Origin: Cupriavidus nantongensis
GTDB lineage: Bacteria > Pseudomonadota > Gammaproteobacteria > Burkholderiales > Burkholderiaceae
Reading direction: 5' to 3'
NCBI RefSeq assembly: GCF_001598055.1
Contig: NZ_CP014844.1
Location: 1,790,967 to 1,854,966, forward strand
DNA length: 64,000 nt
A model generated the notes under the pieces. That model was not told the DNA's origin and searched no databases. It saw nothing but the letters and a program-made list of their open reading frames with translations. Shown one piece after another: positions 1 through 8,266 of this stretch (position 1 is its first letter; the number at the start of each line of letters is the position of its first letter). The translations under genes and the position numbers were made by a program.

Positions 1-52
1 GCCCCTGCTGTCGTTGCTGCTGGCGCTGGGCCGCGACGGCCGGATCGCTCAT
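1..52 (-). CDS. Start of ICE membrane protein, PFL_4697 (TIGR03747/DUF4400) family, partial
   Basis: Only the first 17 codons are inside the window (MSDPAVAAQRQQQRQQG). The ATG at 52 overlaps the traD stop as ATGA, so translation is probably coupled. In PFGI-1/ICEclc-class elements the gene after traD encodes the DUF4400 membrane protein, whose N-terminus is similarly Gln/Arg-rich. Identification rests on position and this short N-terminus only. Confidence 0.6.
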   Translation of the reverse strand, partial: MSDPAVAAQRQQQRQQG

Positions 53-2205
53 GCTTCGGCCTCTTCAGCCGCGGCCATTTGCTTGAAGTCGTCCAGCAGG
101 TCGTCGGGCAGCGCCTTGTCCTGCAGGCCGGGGATGCCTTGGTTCTCCCACCAGTCTCCTGCCTCGACGTAGTGCTGACGCATGTAGCCGGCCAGCTCCT
201 GCAGATCCTTTGGCATGGCTTCGTCGGGATCGGGTGCCGGCAGCGGCATGCGGACTTTCCAGAGGTTGCCGCCCTCGATCAGCGCGAAGCATTGCCCCTT
301 GGGCAGCGCCACGACATGCGCGGGCTCGATCAATGGCGCGCTGGTCGTGCTGATGCGGTCCTGCGTGTTGGACGTGAACGCGGTATTGCCGTGCGGGTCG
401 GAGCTGTCGGTGGCGCCGCTCATCAGTGCCGTGGCGTACACCTCGACCTTGGGCAGTTGTCGCGTCAGCAGTTCGGCGGTGGCGGTTTCGCGCACGCGCA
501 GCATGAACAGGTTGTTGAAGTTGCCGACGACCTGGCCGGCCTTGGCACGGTTGCCGATGCGCGCCTCGATGTCGCTCAAGGTCTGCGTGTAGGCCGTCAC
601 CTGCACGCCGGCACCGCCGCCCTTGTTGACCATCGGGATGAACTCGTCACCCATGAGTTCATTGAATTCGTCGGCGTGGACGTTGATCGGAATCTTGGCA
701 CCCACCGCTGCGCCGGGTAGCCCGTCATCGACGCCGAACTTGTAGATGTGGCCGGCGACCGAGACCAGATCGCTGAACATCGAGTTGCCCACCGCCGCCG
801 CGACCTCGGCGTCGGACAGCGCATCCAGCCCCACGTAGACCACCGCGCGTTTGCGGATGACCTGCATCCAGTCGAAGATCGGTCGCGGGTCGGACAGGTC
901 GGAATAGTTCGGTGCGAGCAGTTGCGCGATCTTGCCGGTGGTGAGCTTCTCCAGCAGCGGCAGCAGCGAAGCGACGATCTTGTCGAAGTACGTCCGGTCG
1001 TAGCGCACGGCGCTGCGCAGGCCGTCGAGCACCGGGTCATAGACGCGCACTTGGGAGAGGTACTGTTCGAGGGCCACCACGCGCTTCTCGCGCCCGATCA
1101 TGTTGCGCGGGATGTTCTTGTCGTTCAGCTTCGCTTCGAGCTGGACGATGACCTCCCAGGCCTTCGGCTCGTTCCTGGCGAAGTAGTGGTGGGCGTACTC
1201 GATGAACAGCGCGTCGATGTTGATGACGTGGCGCTGGATCAGCAGATAGTCCGGCCGCTGCCCCAGCTCGACCAGGGCGCGCGCGATGATGTTGACGAAG
1301 CGCCAGGCGAATTCGCGGAACGCGGCGCTGTTGCCTTCGCCCGAGAGCTGTCCGGCGATGCGCGTGGCCACCTCGGAGATCCGCCCGAACCGGCCCACCG
1401 CGTTGTAGCGCGCCGAGATGTCCGGCCAGCCCAGATGAAAGACGTAGAACTCGCCTTCGCGCCCGGCGCGCTTGGCTTCGACGTACATGCGCTTCAACAG
1501 GTCGGCATCGCCCTTGGGGTCGAAGACGATGACCACCTCGTGCTCGCCGCGGACCTTGCGGCGGATGTCTTGCGTGATGAACAACTCGGCCAGCCGCGTC
1601 TTGCCCACGCGCGTGGTGCCCAGCACCAGGGTGTGGCCGACGCGCTCGCCCAGCGGCAGGGTGACGTCGACCTCGGCCGGTTCGATGCCATGCAGGCGCG
1701 GCATTCCGCCGACCGGCGGCAGCGGCCGCGCCGGGTTGAGCGGGCTGTCCCAGGCCAGCGCGCGCGCCAGCTTCGAGACGGGAAACGGCGCGAACTCAAG
1801 CCGCTCCTCCAGCCGCCGGGCGGCCCGGTAGATCGCCGTCGGCTCGACATAGCGGCGGAACTCCGGCCGGTAGGTCTGCATCAGCCGGTGCGTGTGCCGC
1901 TGCTCCCAGCGAAAGCCCCGGCCGACGAACAGCCGTTGCTGACTCACCGGCACGTCGCGGCTGGTCATCACGTAGCGCGGCAGGCGGCGGATGTTGCGGC
2001 GATAGCGCAGGATCGCCCAGGCATCGCGCAGGCGAATCGCGCCGAAGGTCAGGAAAGCCAGCGCCGAGCCCAGGCCGAGCAGCGGGTTCAGCGCGAGCGA
2101 CCACGGTGCCGCCAGGCACAGAATCGCGGCGCCGGTGCAGACCGCCACGGTGTATAGCTCCACCGCTGGCCGCAGCAGAACCTCGACCGCATGCGGTTGG
2201 GCCAT
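49..2205 (-). CDS. traD: Type IV coupling protein TraD (SXT/TOL, PFGI-1 class)
   Basis: 718-aa coupling ATPase that brings the relaxase-DNA complex to the conjugative type IV secretion channel at the inner membrane. Visible: a hydrophobic N-terminal membrane anchor (about residues 15-60), Walker A GTTRVGKT at 196-203 and Walker B VVIVFDPKGD at 224-233, then the long hexameric ATPase body. Length is normal for the family. It lies 8 nt after the TIGR03765 gene and overlaps the next gene by ATGA, so it belongs to the operon starting at 5288. No sign of damage. Confidence 0.95.
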   Translation of the reverse strand: MAQPHAVEVLLRPAVELYTVAVCTGAAILCLAAPWSLALNPLLGLGSALAFLTFGAIRLRDAWAILRYRRNIRRLPRYVMTSRDVPVSQQRLFVGRGFRWEQRHTHRLMQTYRPEFRRYVEPTAIYRAARRLEERLEFAPFPVSKLARALAWDSPLNPARPLPPVGGMPRLHGIEPAEVDVTLPLGERVGHTLVLGTTRVGKTRLAELFITQDIRRKVRGEHEVVIVFDPKGDADLLKRMYVEAKRAGREGEFYVFHLGWPDISARYNAVGRFGRISEVATRIAGQLSGEGNSAAFREFAWRFVNIIARALVELGQRPDYLLIQRHVINIDALFIEYAHHYFARNEPKAWEVIVQLEAKLNDKNIPRNMIGREKRVVALEQYLSQVRVYDPVLDGLRSAVRYDRTYFDKIVASLLPLLEKLTTGKIAQLLAPNYSDLSDPRPIFDWMQVIRKRAVVYVGLDALSDAEVAAAVGNSMFSDLVSVAGHIYKFGVDDGLPGAAVGAKIPINVHADEFNELMGDEFIPMVNKGGGAGVQVTAYTQTLSDIEARIGNRAKAGQVVGNFNNLFMLRVRETATAELLTRQLPKVEVYATALMSGATDSSDPHGNTAFTSNTQDRISTTSAPLIEPAHVVALPKGQCFALIEGGNLWKVRMPLPAPDPDEAMPKDLQELAGYMRQHYVEAGDWWENQGIPGLQDKALPDDLLDDFKQMAAAEEAEA

Positions 2206-2213
2206 TTGCGCAC

Positions 2214-2747
2214 CTACTGCTCGACGCCGGTGGACGTGATGAGCACCGGGTAGTGGCGCAGGCCCAGGCGCTGGGCCAGGTCGTCGCCGGAGGCCGGCGA
2301 GAGGGTCAGGCCGGGAGCCAGCCTGCGCAGCGCCGTCAGCGCGGCCATCGACTCCACATTGACCACCAGGCCCACGGCCTGCAGCTCGCGCAGCGCCGCC
2401 TGCCGCTGCCGCAGCCAGGCACGCGAACGCTCGTCGTCGCCGATCAGGAACAGCGCTGTCAGGCCCGGCGCCCGGATGACGCGGCGCTGCGCCTCGCCCG
2501 GCGACAGTTGCGTCGAGCGCACCGGCAGCATGGCGGCTTCGGCGTCAGCCGCGTTGCCCGCGCGAGGGGCTGGCATCGGGGGCGGCGGTGTGGCCTGATC
2601 CGGCTGGGGATTCAGCGGCCGGTAGTACGGCAGCGCGGAGTCGCCGCCGCGGTCTTCGACGACGATCAGCGGCGCGGAGGCGGTCTGGGCGAAGGCGGTG
2701 GTCGTGGACAGCAGCCCGGTGGCGGCGATGAGGACGATGTGGTTCAT
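2214..2747 (-). CDS. ICE protein, PFL_4695 (TIGR03765) family
   Basis: 177-aa exported protein. The start at 2747 (MNHIVLIAATGLL) gives a Sec signal peptide ending near AFAQ and overlaps the transglycosylase stop as ATGA; longer in-frame starts would run through that gene. A Pro-rich stretch (about residues 45-65) precedes the conserved C-terminal domain. The family is found only in conjugative clusters of this class, always next to traD; a periplasmic role in channel assembly is inferred from signal and position. Molecular function unknown. Confidence 0.85.
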   Translation of the reverse strand: MNHIVLIAATGLLSTTTAFAQTASAPLIVVEDRGGDSALPYYRPLNPQPDQATPPPPMPAPRAGNAADAEAAMLPVRSTQLSPGEAQRRVIRAPGLTALFLIGDDERSRAWLRQRQAALRELQAVGLVVNVESMAALTALRRLAPGLTLSPASGDDLAQRLGLRHYPVLITSTGVEQ

Positions 2748-3361
2748 GGCGTGGTGGCCTGGAGGGTTGGAACGGGAACGCCGGCGTCGAGCACGCGGGT
2801 CAGGTGCCGATGCACACTGCGCCGGTAGCGCGCCGCGGGTGCTCCGCCGGCGGGCCGGTGATAGCGGCCGATGGCAAGCAGCCAGTCCTCGCCCGGCGTG
2901 TGCTGTTCGCGCAGGATTTCCGCAGCGACGGCGAGGTTGCGGTACGGGTCCAGCAGCTCGCAGGGCTGCGTGTAGCGATGCGTGTGGTAGCCGAGATTGA
3001 CCTGGCCGAGGCCGGCGTCGATGCGATTGGCCGGCGTGCGGGCGAGTGCCCGGCGCAACCCCGCGCAGGCCTCGGCGCGGGTGGCGTAGCGCTGTGGCGT
3101 GCCGGCGACGTTGAGCGTCCACGGCCAGGGGATCAGGCGCCCGCGCAGCATGGCGCCGCTCTCCTGCAAGGCCACCGCGTACAGCACCGCCGCCGGCACG
3201 TCTGCACGATGCGCCGCCAGTTGATAGGCCGGCGGCGGCACTTCCCGCCCCAGGGCGGCCAACGCCCAGCCGCCGGTGGCAAGAAGCAGCGCGGCGCTGG
3301 CGCAGCGGATGGCGCGGGATGGCCGACGCTCCCGGCCCGGAGCACCTATTGCCGCTGCCAT
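2744..3361 (-). CDS. Lytic transglycosylase of the conjugation apparatus
   Basis: 205-aa exported murein transglycosylase that would open peptidoglycan locally for the mating channel. The start MAAAIGAP at 3361 has a GAGGTG Shine-Dalgarno 8 nt upstream and overlaps the previous gene by 16 nt. Visible: N-terminal hydrophobic segment (about 21-36), then the SLT-type fold with the catalytic Glu in VALQESG and the GLGQVNLGY motif. A longer in-frame reading upstream has no ribosome site and is the shadow of the neighbouring gene. Stop overlaps the next ATG. Confidence 0.88.
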   Translation of the reverse strand: MAAAIGAPGRERRPSRAIRCASAALLLATGGWALAALGREVPPPAYQLAAHRADVPAAVLYAVALQESGAMLRGRLIPWPWTLNVAGTPQRYATRAEACAGLRRALARTPANRIDAGLGQVNLGYHTHRYTQPCELLDPYRNLAVAAEILREQHTPGEDWLLAIGRYHRPAGGAPAARYRRSVHRHLTRVLDAGVPVPTLQATTP

Positions 3362-4065
3362 TGGCCGTTCACCTCGCGCACCACGGCCGGCAGCTCGCCG
3401 GGCAGGCCGAGCGACAGCCAGCGCCCCGCATCGTGGTTGAGCGTGATGGCGCGGGCGCGCACCCGGGCCGGGTCGATGCCCGCCTGGGTGGCCCACTGCC
3501 GGATGCGCGCGTCGTCCTGACGGCTGCCGACCATGTAGAGATCGAAGGCCGTACCGGCCGCCTGCAACTGCTGCACGCGCTGCGCGCACGGTGCGCAGTC
3601 GGCCTTGACGAAGACCGCCAGGCGCCCGGAGCCGGTGTTGCCGGCACCCTGCGCCTTGGCGCCGGGCAGGCTCACGCGCGGCTGGCCGGGAAACAGGCGC
3701 TGCCACGCCGCGTCGTAGGCGCGCTGGTAGGCCAGCGTCTTGCCGACGCGCCGGGCCTCGGCCTGCACCTGCAACTCTGCGTAGCGCCTGCGCTCCTCCT
3801 CGCTACGTGCCTCGATGCCCAGCGCCGTGAGCGGATCGAGCTGGGGCGAATAGACCCCGAGCGGCCCCTGCATCAGTTGCCGGTAACGCGCCCACTCCTC
3901 GGGCTGAAGCCCCCATTCCCGTGCCTGCCTCTCGTCGAGCGCGGCATCGGCGCCCGGCTGCACCTGGGCGAGCACCATGCGCGAGTTCGTCACCGGGGCC
4001 GGCTGGGCGGATGCGCCGAAAGCGGCGAACAGAACGACGGCAGCGAGCAACGGCCGCAGGTTCAT
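3346..4065 (-). CDS. ICE protein, PFL_4693 (TIGR03759) family
   Basis: 239-aa exported protein with a clear signal peptide (MNLRPLLAAVVLFAAFGASAQ). The N-terminal half is the family-specific region (EWGLQPEEWARYRQLMQG); the C-terminal half carries a thioredoxin-like motif KADCAPCAQRVQQLQ, where the two Cys could form a redox CXXC site. Family members occur next to the transglycosylase and TIGR03765 genes in PFGI-1-class elements. Role in transfer inferred; a redox role is only suggested by the motif. Confidence 0.87.
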   Translation of the reverse strand: MNLRPLLAAVVLFAAFGASAQPAPVTNSRMVLAQVQPGADAALDERQAREWGLQPEEWARYRQLMQGPLGVYSPQLDPLTALGIEARSEEERRRYAELQVQAEARRVGKTLAYQRAYDAAWQRLFPGQPRVSLPGAKAQGAGNTGSGRLAVFVKADCAPCAQRVQQLQAAGTAFDLYMVGSRQDDARIRQWATQAGIDPARVRARAITLNHDAGRWLSLGLPGELPAVVREVNGQWQRQ

Positions 4066-4074
4066 GGCGACCTC

Positions 4075-4722
4075 CTACGGCACCGCAACGCGCTGCGTCT
4101 GGCCGTTCACCTGGAACACGCCCGCCTGCGCCTCGATGGACTGCAGTTGCCAGCCGCCCTCGGCATCGCCCTCGCGCAGCAGCCGGGCGCCCGCGAGCGA
4201 GGCCGCGGCGGTGGAGGTGATCGACAGAAAGCGCTCGCCTCCCCGCAGCTCCACGCCGAGCACACGGAACGGCGGCTCCGGCACCTTGGGCTTCGTCACA
4301 ACCGGAGCGCGCGGGCGAGCGGCGGATGCCACCTGCCGGGTCTTCTCCAGGCGGGTCTCGATTCCGTTCACGCGCGCCTGCAGCGTCTGCAGGTCGACGG
4401 CCATGGCCCTCGCCTCGTCGGCCTCTTCGAGGCGCGTCATCCGTTCGTCCAGCGCCTGCCGCGCGTTGGCGAATTCGGCCTGACTGATCGGCGCCGGCCG
4501 GCGCTTGTCCGAATCGGCCCGTTGTTCGAGATCGGCCACGCGCAGGCCCAGCGCATTGAGCTGCGCATCCTGTGCGCTGCTCTGGGCTTGTTCGGCGAGC
4601 CGCGACAGGCCGACGCTGTTGATGAGTGCCACGGCACTGATGAGGACCAGCCAGAAGGCCGCGGCGACCTTGAGCCAGCGCGTGCGGGTATCGCGCTCGG
4701 ATGGCGCTTGGGGAAAGGTCAT
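4075..4722 (-). CDS. Conjugation-operon protein with one membrane anchor and coiled coil
   Basis: 215 aa, unknown function. One N-terminal transmembrane segment (about residues 17-37, VAAAFWLVLISAVALINSVG), then a predicted coiled coil (about 40-135, rich in Leu, Glu, Arg and Ala heptads), a Pro/Lys linker and a small beta-rich C-terminal domain. Topology resembles an inner-membrane anchored periplasmic scaffold. Its ATG overlaps the PilL-N stop (ATGA); it sits 9 nt before the TIGR03759 gene. Conserved position in this ICE class supports a role in the mating apparatus. Confidence 0.75.
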   Translation of the reverse strand: MTFPQAPSERDTRTRWLKVAAAFWLVLISAVALINSVGLSRLAEQAQSSAQDAQLNALGLRVADLEQRADSDKRRPAPISQAEFANARQALDERMTRLEEADEARAMAVDLQTLQARVNGIETRLEKTRQVASAARPRAPVVTKPKVPEPPFRVLGVELRGGERFLSITSTAAASLAGARLLREGDAEGGWQLQSIEAQAGVFQVNGQTQRVAVP

Positions 4723-5288
4723 GGCTGCGTCTCCTCGGGCCGGTCGGCGTCCGGCACGGACGTGGCGGCGCCGGGCGGGTTGGCGGAAAGGAAGGTGGGA
4801 GCACCGTGCCGGCTGAAGCAGACCTGGCGGGTCAAGTCATCGACCGACAGCTCCCAGGCGGGGCCGGCAAGGGTCAGCAAGGCATCGCGCAGCATCAGCG
4901 GACCCAGGCGCAGGTGTGCGGCAGGCAGCGGCAGCGCGTAGAGCGTGGCGGCTTCGGCCGCATCGCAGAGCCGGTAGCCGGAGCGCAGGAGCACATGGCG
5001 CATGGCGTCGCCCACGCTGGCATCGAGCATGGGCGGAATCGAGACCTCCACCGCCTGTTGCAAGAGATCACGCTGCGCGGGCTCCGGCACCAGCTCGACC
5101 AGGGTGTAGCGGCCATAGCGGGCCACCGGAACGAAACCCGGCTCCGGCGCGACGGCGGTTGGCGATGCGGCCGGCACCGCTGGCGCAGACGGTGCGGCGG
5201 TCGTGGCGCAGCCGGCGGCCAACAGACTGCCGGCCAGCAAGCCAGCGGCGAGGGCCAGGCGGTGAACAGCGCGGATGGATGGTTGCAT
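4719..5288 (-). CDS. PilL-N domain lipoprotein (TIGR03748 family)
   Basis: 189-aa lipoprotein, first gene of the conjugation operon in the window. The start MQPSIRAVHRL gives a lipoprotein signal with lipobox LAAGC (Cys at about 26), then a Pro/Ala linker and the PilL N-terminal domain (about 50-170; GRYTLVELVPEPAQRDLLQQ). In PFGI-1-class elements this family heads the pilus/transfer region. A GGAAG element lies about 9 nt upstream of 5288; an earlier in-frame ATG has no better site. Confidence 0.85.
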   Translation of the reverse strand: MQPSIRAVHRLALAAGLLAGSLLAAGCATTAAPSAPAVPAASPTAVAPEPGFVPVARYGRYTLVELVPEPAQRDLLQQAVEVSIPPMLDASVGDAMRHVLLRSGYRLCDAAEAATLYALPLPAAHLRLGPLMLRDALLTLAGPAWELSVDDLTRQVCFSRHGAPTFLSANPPGAATSVPDADRPEETQP

Positions 5289-5365
5289 GGAGGGCGCTTC
5301 CCTGGAACACGGAGCGCTCACCATCGCCGCCGCTTGGCCTGCGGGCAGCAAACAAAACGCACTGA

Positions 5366-5390
5366 CGCCCGCCCGAATACATGGCGGGCG
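5366..5390. other. Perfect 8-bp hairpin in the leader of the conjugation operon
   Basis: CGCCCGCC and GGCGGGCG are separated by 9 nt, about 80 nt upstream of the PilL-N start. It lies between the terminator of the preceding unit and the operon start, so it belongs to the 5' leader or promoter region. Confidence 0.5.
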
Positions 5391-5414
5391 GCGCCATGGA
5401 CTGTCATACGCCCA

Positions 5415-5438
5415 AGAAAAACGGCCCCGAAGGGCCGT
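5415..5438 (-). terminator. Rho-independent terminator after the helicase gene
   Basis: Read on the minus strand: 7-bp stem ACGGCCC/GGGCCGT with a UUCG tetraloop, followed by TTTTC. It lies 48 nt after the stop of the helicase gene (5486) and closes the transcription unit that begins near 12.1 kb. Confidence 0.8.
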
Positions 5439-5485
5439 GGAAAGAAGCCGGCGACCCCGAGGGGCCGCCGGCATGAGCACATGGA

Positions 5486-7759
5486 TCAGACCGTGACAAG
5501 CTGCCGTGCCAGTGCCACCTCCACCGAGTCGCCGTCCTGGTTCAGGACATCGAGTCCGGACTCGGGCACGTCGCCCGACGTGCTCTGCGACACCATGATC
5601 TTCCGGGCCATCAACCCCAGGCAGGTCATCTGCGAGGAGTTGGCGTAGCCGAGGTAGATCACGCGCACCGGCTGCTTCTGGCCGATGCGCCATGAGCGCC
5701 GGGCGGCCTGCTGCAACGAATACACGTTGTAGCCGGACTGGAGGAACACGATGGTCGGGAACTCCAGCAGGTCCAGGCCGGTTTTCACCAGCTCGGGATT
5801 GGTGATGAGCACGTCGATGCCACGGTCCAACTGCTCGGCGATCCAGTCCTCGCGGCGGGAGGCATCCACGCTCGCGCGCAGTACCGCCACCTTGAAGCCT
5901 TCCTGCTCCAGCAGCACCTTCAAACGCGACGTGGTGTCGCGCGTGCCGGTGTAGACCGAATAGACCAGGGTCTTGCGACCTTCTGCCTTCTCCTGCTTGC
6001 AGATCTCGATCAGCTCGCATTCCTTGGGCATCACTTCCAGCTCGTTGAACTGAGCCGGTACGAACGCCAGGGTGTTGCGCGTGCGCGGATGCACCACTGT
6101 TTCCGACCGGAAGCAGCAGTCCGGCCAGGCCAGCAGCACGTTGAGGACTACACCGAGCAGCGTCGTGTCGCGCTTCGCCAGGGCCTGCTTCAGCTCCTGG
6201 GTCAGCCGACCCGCCAGATCGCGGTAGGCCGCGGCCTGCGCCGTGTCCATCGCGACTTCGCGGAACTCCTCGTCGTAGGGCGGCAGCACGTTGCCACCGA
6301 TGTCCTTCAACTTGAGGAAGACCGTGAACGGCAGGACGCAACGCAGCACGCCCTTCGGACCGAAGCCCGGCGCCTTGACCGTGCGCACCGATACCTTGGT
6401 GCCCTTGGCCGTCTTGTGCGCCGTGCCAGTGCTCTCGGAATAGATGTCCTTCAAGACACCGTGATCGCGCATGAACGCCATCGCGGCCGAGGTCATGCTG
6501 CCGCTCTTCGTCGGCCGGTAGCCGTCTTCGATCATCCGCCCCGGAAGGGCTCGGAACAGCAGGTGGAACAGGTCGTCGCCGTAGCCGCCCATCAGTGTGC
6601 CGGTGAGCAATAGCGTCTTGCGCGCCTTGGCCGCCAACACGCCCATGGCCTGGCCCTGTGCGGAGCCGCCGTTCTTGTACTCGTGCGCCTCGTCGGCGAT
6701 GAGCAGGTCGAACGTGCCTTGGGGAAGCTGCCTCTTAATGAACTCGGACGGCTGGTAGCCGCCCTCGCCGAAGCCGAACTCCATGTTGGCCATCGCGCGT
6801 TCCATCCGGTGGGCTTGCCGGTCCGAGAAGACCAGCTCGCCGTTGCCATCCATCAGGTTGATGAACTCGTGGATGTTGTCCCCGAGCATCGACGCGAGGA
6901 AGGCGTCACCGAACTTTTGCATCAGCTTCTGCGCGGTGACTTCCCCGATGGTTGGAATACGCTTCAGTGCCTTGAGCACGGTCGAGGACTGGTCGCTGGC
7001 GGACAGGCCTCTGGGACGGATCAACGACCACAGCGGTGCACGGCAGTGGCTGCATTTGCGGCGGGACTCCTCGGCTTCGAGTTCGACCGGGTTGATCGGC
7101 TCGCCGTCGAGGTCGGTGATGACATGCCCGCAATCCGGGCAGGCCCCCACGTCGCCGTGAGGCGCGCGCCGCCGAACGAAGACAGGTTTCCAGTGGAACC
7201 CCATCCGCATCCGCACGCGGCCCAGGACGAAGAACTCCTGGCCCTGCGCCGGCACGCCCAACTGCTCGCGCAGTTTCAGCAGCTTGACCAGCGTGTCCGG
7301 GCCATTGAGCACCCAGACCTTGGCACCGGCCACCGTCTCCTGGATCTCGCGCCGCCACTTGTAGACCAGGTGGGGTGGCGAGAGCACCAGGGTGCGGCGG
7401 TAGCCTTCGGCGTTGAGCACGGCGGCGGTGGCAATACCCACCGTCGTCTTGCCGCAGCCCATCTCGCCGTTGACGATCGCGGCGCGTTCGCCGCGGTCGA
7501 CCAGCAGCTCGGTGACGGCATGGACCACATCGGCTTGCGCGGGGAACAGCTTGCGCTTAAGCGCGGCGAGGATCAGTTGCCGATGCACCCGCACCTGGCC
7601 GGTGTAGACCGGCGGATTGGCACGGTTGAGCGAATCGAGCAACTCGTCGCCGAACTCCGTTACGAAGTCCTGCAGGCTGAGCGTGAGGGGTGAAGCGGCC
7701 GCTTCGAGCAGGTCGCCCTGCACAGCGGTTTCGGGAACGGTTTCGAGATCGAGGGACAT
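5486..7759 (-). CDS. SNF2-like DEAH-box helicase of the ICE
   Basis: 757-aa superfamily-2 helicase/ATPase. Visible: Walker A GEMGCGKTT (98-106), a zinc-ribbon-like insertion with CPDC (207-210) and CSHC (236-239), motif II DEAH (356-359), motif III LLLTGT, and a C-terminal helicase domain ending in the SNF2-like QAARRSWRIGQ motif. Chosen start (MSLDLETV) has GGAG 9 nt upstream; a TTG six codons earlier lies beside the leader hairpin and is unlikely. Conserved in this ICE class but not assigned a function; DNA processing or protection in the recipient is possible. Last gene before the terminator at 5415. Confidence 0.85.
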   Translation of the reverse strand: MSLDLETVPETAVQGDLLEAAASPLTLSLQDFVTEFGDELLDSLNRANPPVYTGQVRVHRQLILAALKRKLFPAQADVVHAVTELLVDRGERAAIVNGEMGCGKTTVGIATAAVLNAEGYRRTLVLSPPHLVYKWRREIQETVAGAKVWVLNGPDTLVKLLKLREQLGVPAQGQEFFVLGRVRMRMGFHWKPVFVRRRAPHGDVGACPDCGHVITDLDGEPINPVELEAEESRRKCSHCRAPLWSLIRPRGLSASDQSSTVLKALKRIPTIGEVTAQKLMQKFGDAFLASMLGDNIHEFINLMDGNGELVFSDRQAHRMERAMANMEFGFGEGGYQPSEFIKRQLPQGTFDLLIADEAHEYKNGGSAQGQAMGVLAAKARKTLLLTGTLMGGYGDDLFHLLFRALPGRMIEDGYRPTKSGSMTSAAMAFMRDHGVLKDIYSESTGTAHKTAKGTKVSVRTVKAPGFGPKGVLRCVLPFTVFLKLKDIGGNVLPPYDEEFREVAMDTAQAAAYRDLAGRLTQELKQALAKRDTTLLGVVLNVLLAWPDCCFRSETVVHPRTRNTLAFVPAQFNELEVMPKECELIEICKQEKAEGRKTLVYSVYTGTRDTTSRLKVLLEQEGFKVAVLRASVDASRREDWIAEQLDRGIDVLITNPELVKTGLDLLEFPTIVFLQSGYNVYSLQQAARRSWRIGQKQPVRVIYLGYANSSQMTCLGLMARKIMVSQSTSGDVPESGLDVLNQDGDSVEVALARQLVTV

Positions 7760-7778
7760 GGTGATGCTCCAAGGCAAT

Positions 7779-7817
7779 GGGGCATGTCACCTCCCCCACG
7801 GGGCGGTGACATGCCCC
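7779..7817 (-). promoter_or_regulatory. Leader hairpin H1
   Basis: Perfect 13-bp stem GGGGCATGTCACC/GGTGACATGCCCC with an inner CCCC/GGGG; ends 19 nt before the helicase ATG with the Shine-Dalgarno between. Confidence 0.75.
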
Positions 7818-7859
7818 TGGGTGGGAAGAAAGAAGCGGCGCGAGACCGCTGGATGCGGA

Positions 7860-8165
7860 TCAGTATTCGCTGGGCAACAGCAGCGTGGTGACGCTGCGAT
7901 CCCATTCGGTGATGATCCAGAGCTTCAGGTCGCGCGTGACCTGGTAGGACGAGAACAGACGATCCTCGCCGGACTTCAGCGCGGCATCGTTCTGCCGTCG
8001 ATCGCTGTCGTCCAGGTCGCCCCAATCGCCATGAAGATGGCGGCGCAGGTACGGCGTGGGGTTGAGCCGACCCTGTCGGACCAGCTCGTTGACGCCGGCG
8101 GTCATGACCACCTGCCCGGGCGAAAAGCGTGCTTGTGACGCGAGGTTGAGGATTGCGAGTGCCAT
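7860..8165 (-). CDS. Small conserved ICE protein of unknown function
   Basis: 101 aa, start MALAILNLASQ with AAAGGAG about 8 nt upstream. Soluble, acidic C-terminus; conserved-looking block SGEDRLFSSYQV...LWIITEWDRSVTTLLLPSEY. Similar proteins in plasmids and ICEs are sometimes labelled as restriction-modification subunits, but no methyltransferase or nuclease motif is present, so I do not use that name. Between the DUF6094 and helicase genes in the same unit. Confidence 0.75.
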   Translation of the reverse strand: MALAILNLASQARFSPGQVVMTAGVNELVRQGRLNPTPYLRRHLHGDWGDLDDSDRRQNDAALKSGEDRLFSSYQVTRDLKLWIITEWDRSVTTLLLPSEY

Positions 8166-8189
8166 GGTGGTTTCTCCTTTCGGAAAAGC

Positions 8190-8222
8190 GGGCCACGGCA
8201 CCCCATCGGGGCAACGTGACCC
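8190..8222 (-). promoter_or_regulatory. Leader hairpin H2
   Basis: GGGCCACG pairs with CGTGACCC (one mismatch), inner CCCC/GGGG; 24 nt upstream of the ATG at 8165. Confidence 0.7.
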
Positions 8223-8266
8223 CGGTGGGTGGATGAAAGCGACGGCGAACCGTCAGGGAACAGCGA

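Noticed and set aside
748..2157. Long plus-strand frames opposite traD, istA, the IS1380-like transposase and phaC
   Set aside because: They mirror well-supported genes in high-GC DNA, have no ribosome sites and no recognisable domains.
5486..7777. TTG start of the helicase at 7777
   Set aside because: It lies at the base of the leader hairpin without a ribosome site; the ATG at 7759 has GGAG at the right distance.
7860..8165. Annotation as a type I restriction enzyme M subunit
   Set aside because: 101 residues, no SAM or NPPY motif; the name would be a database error.
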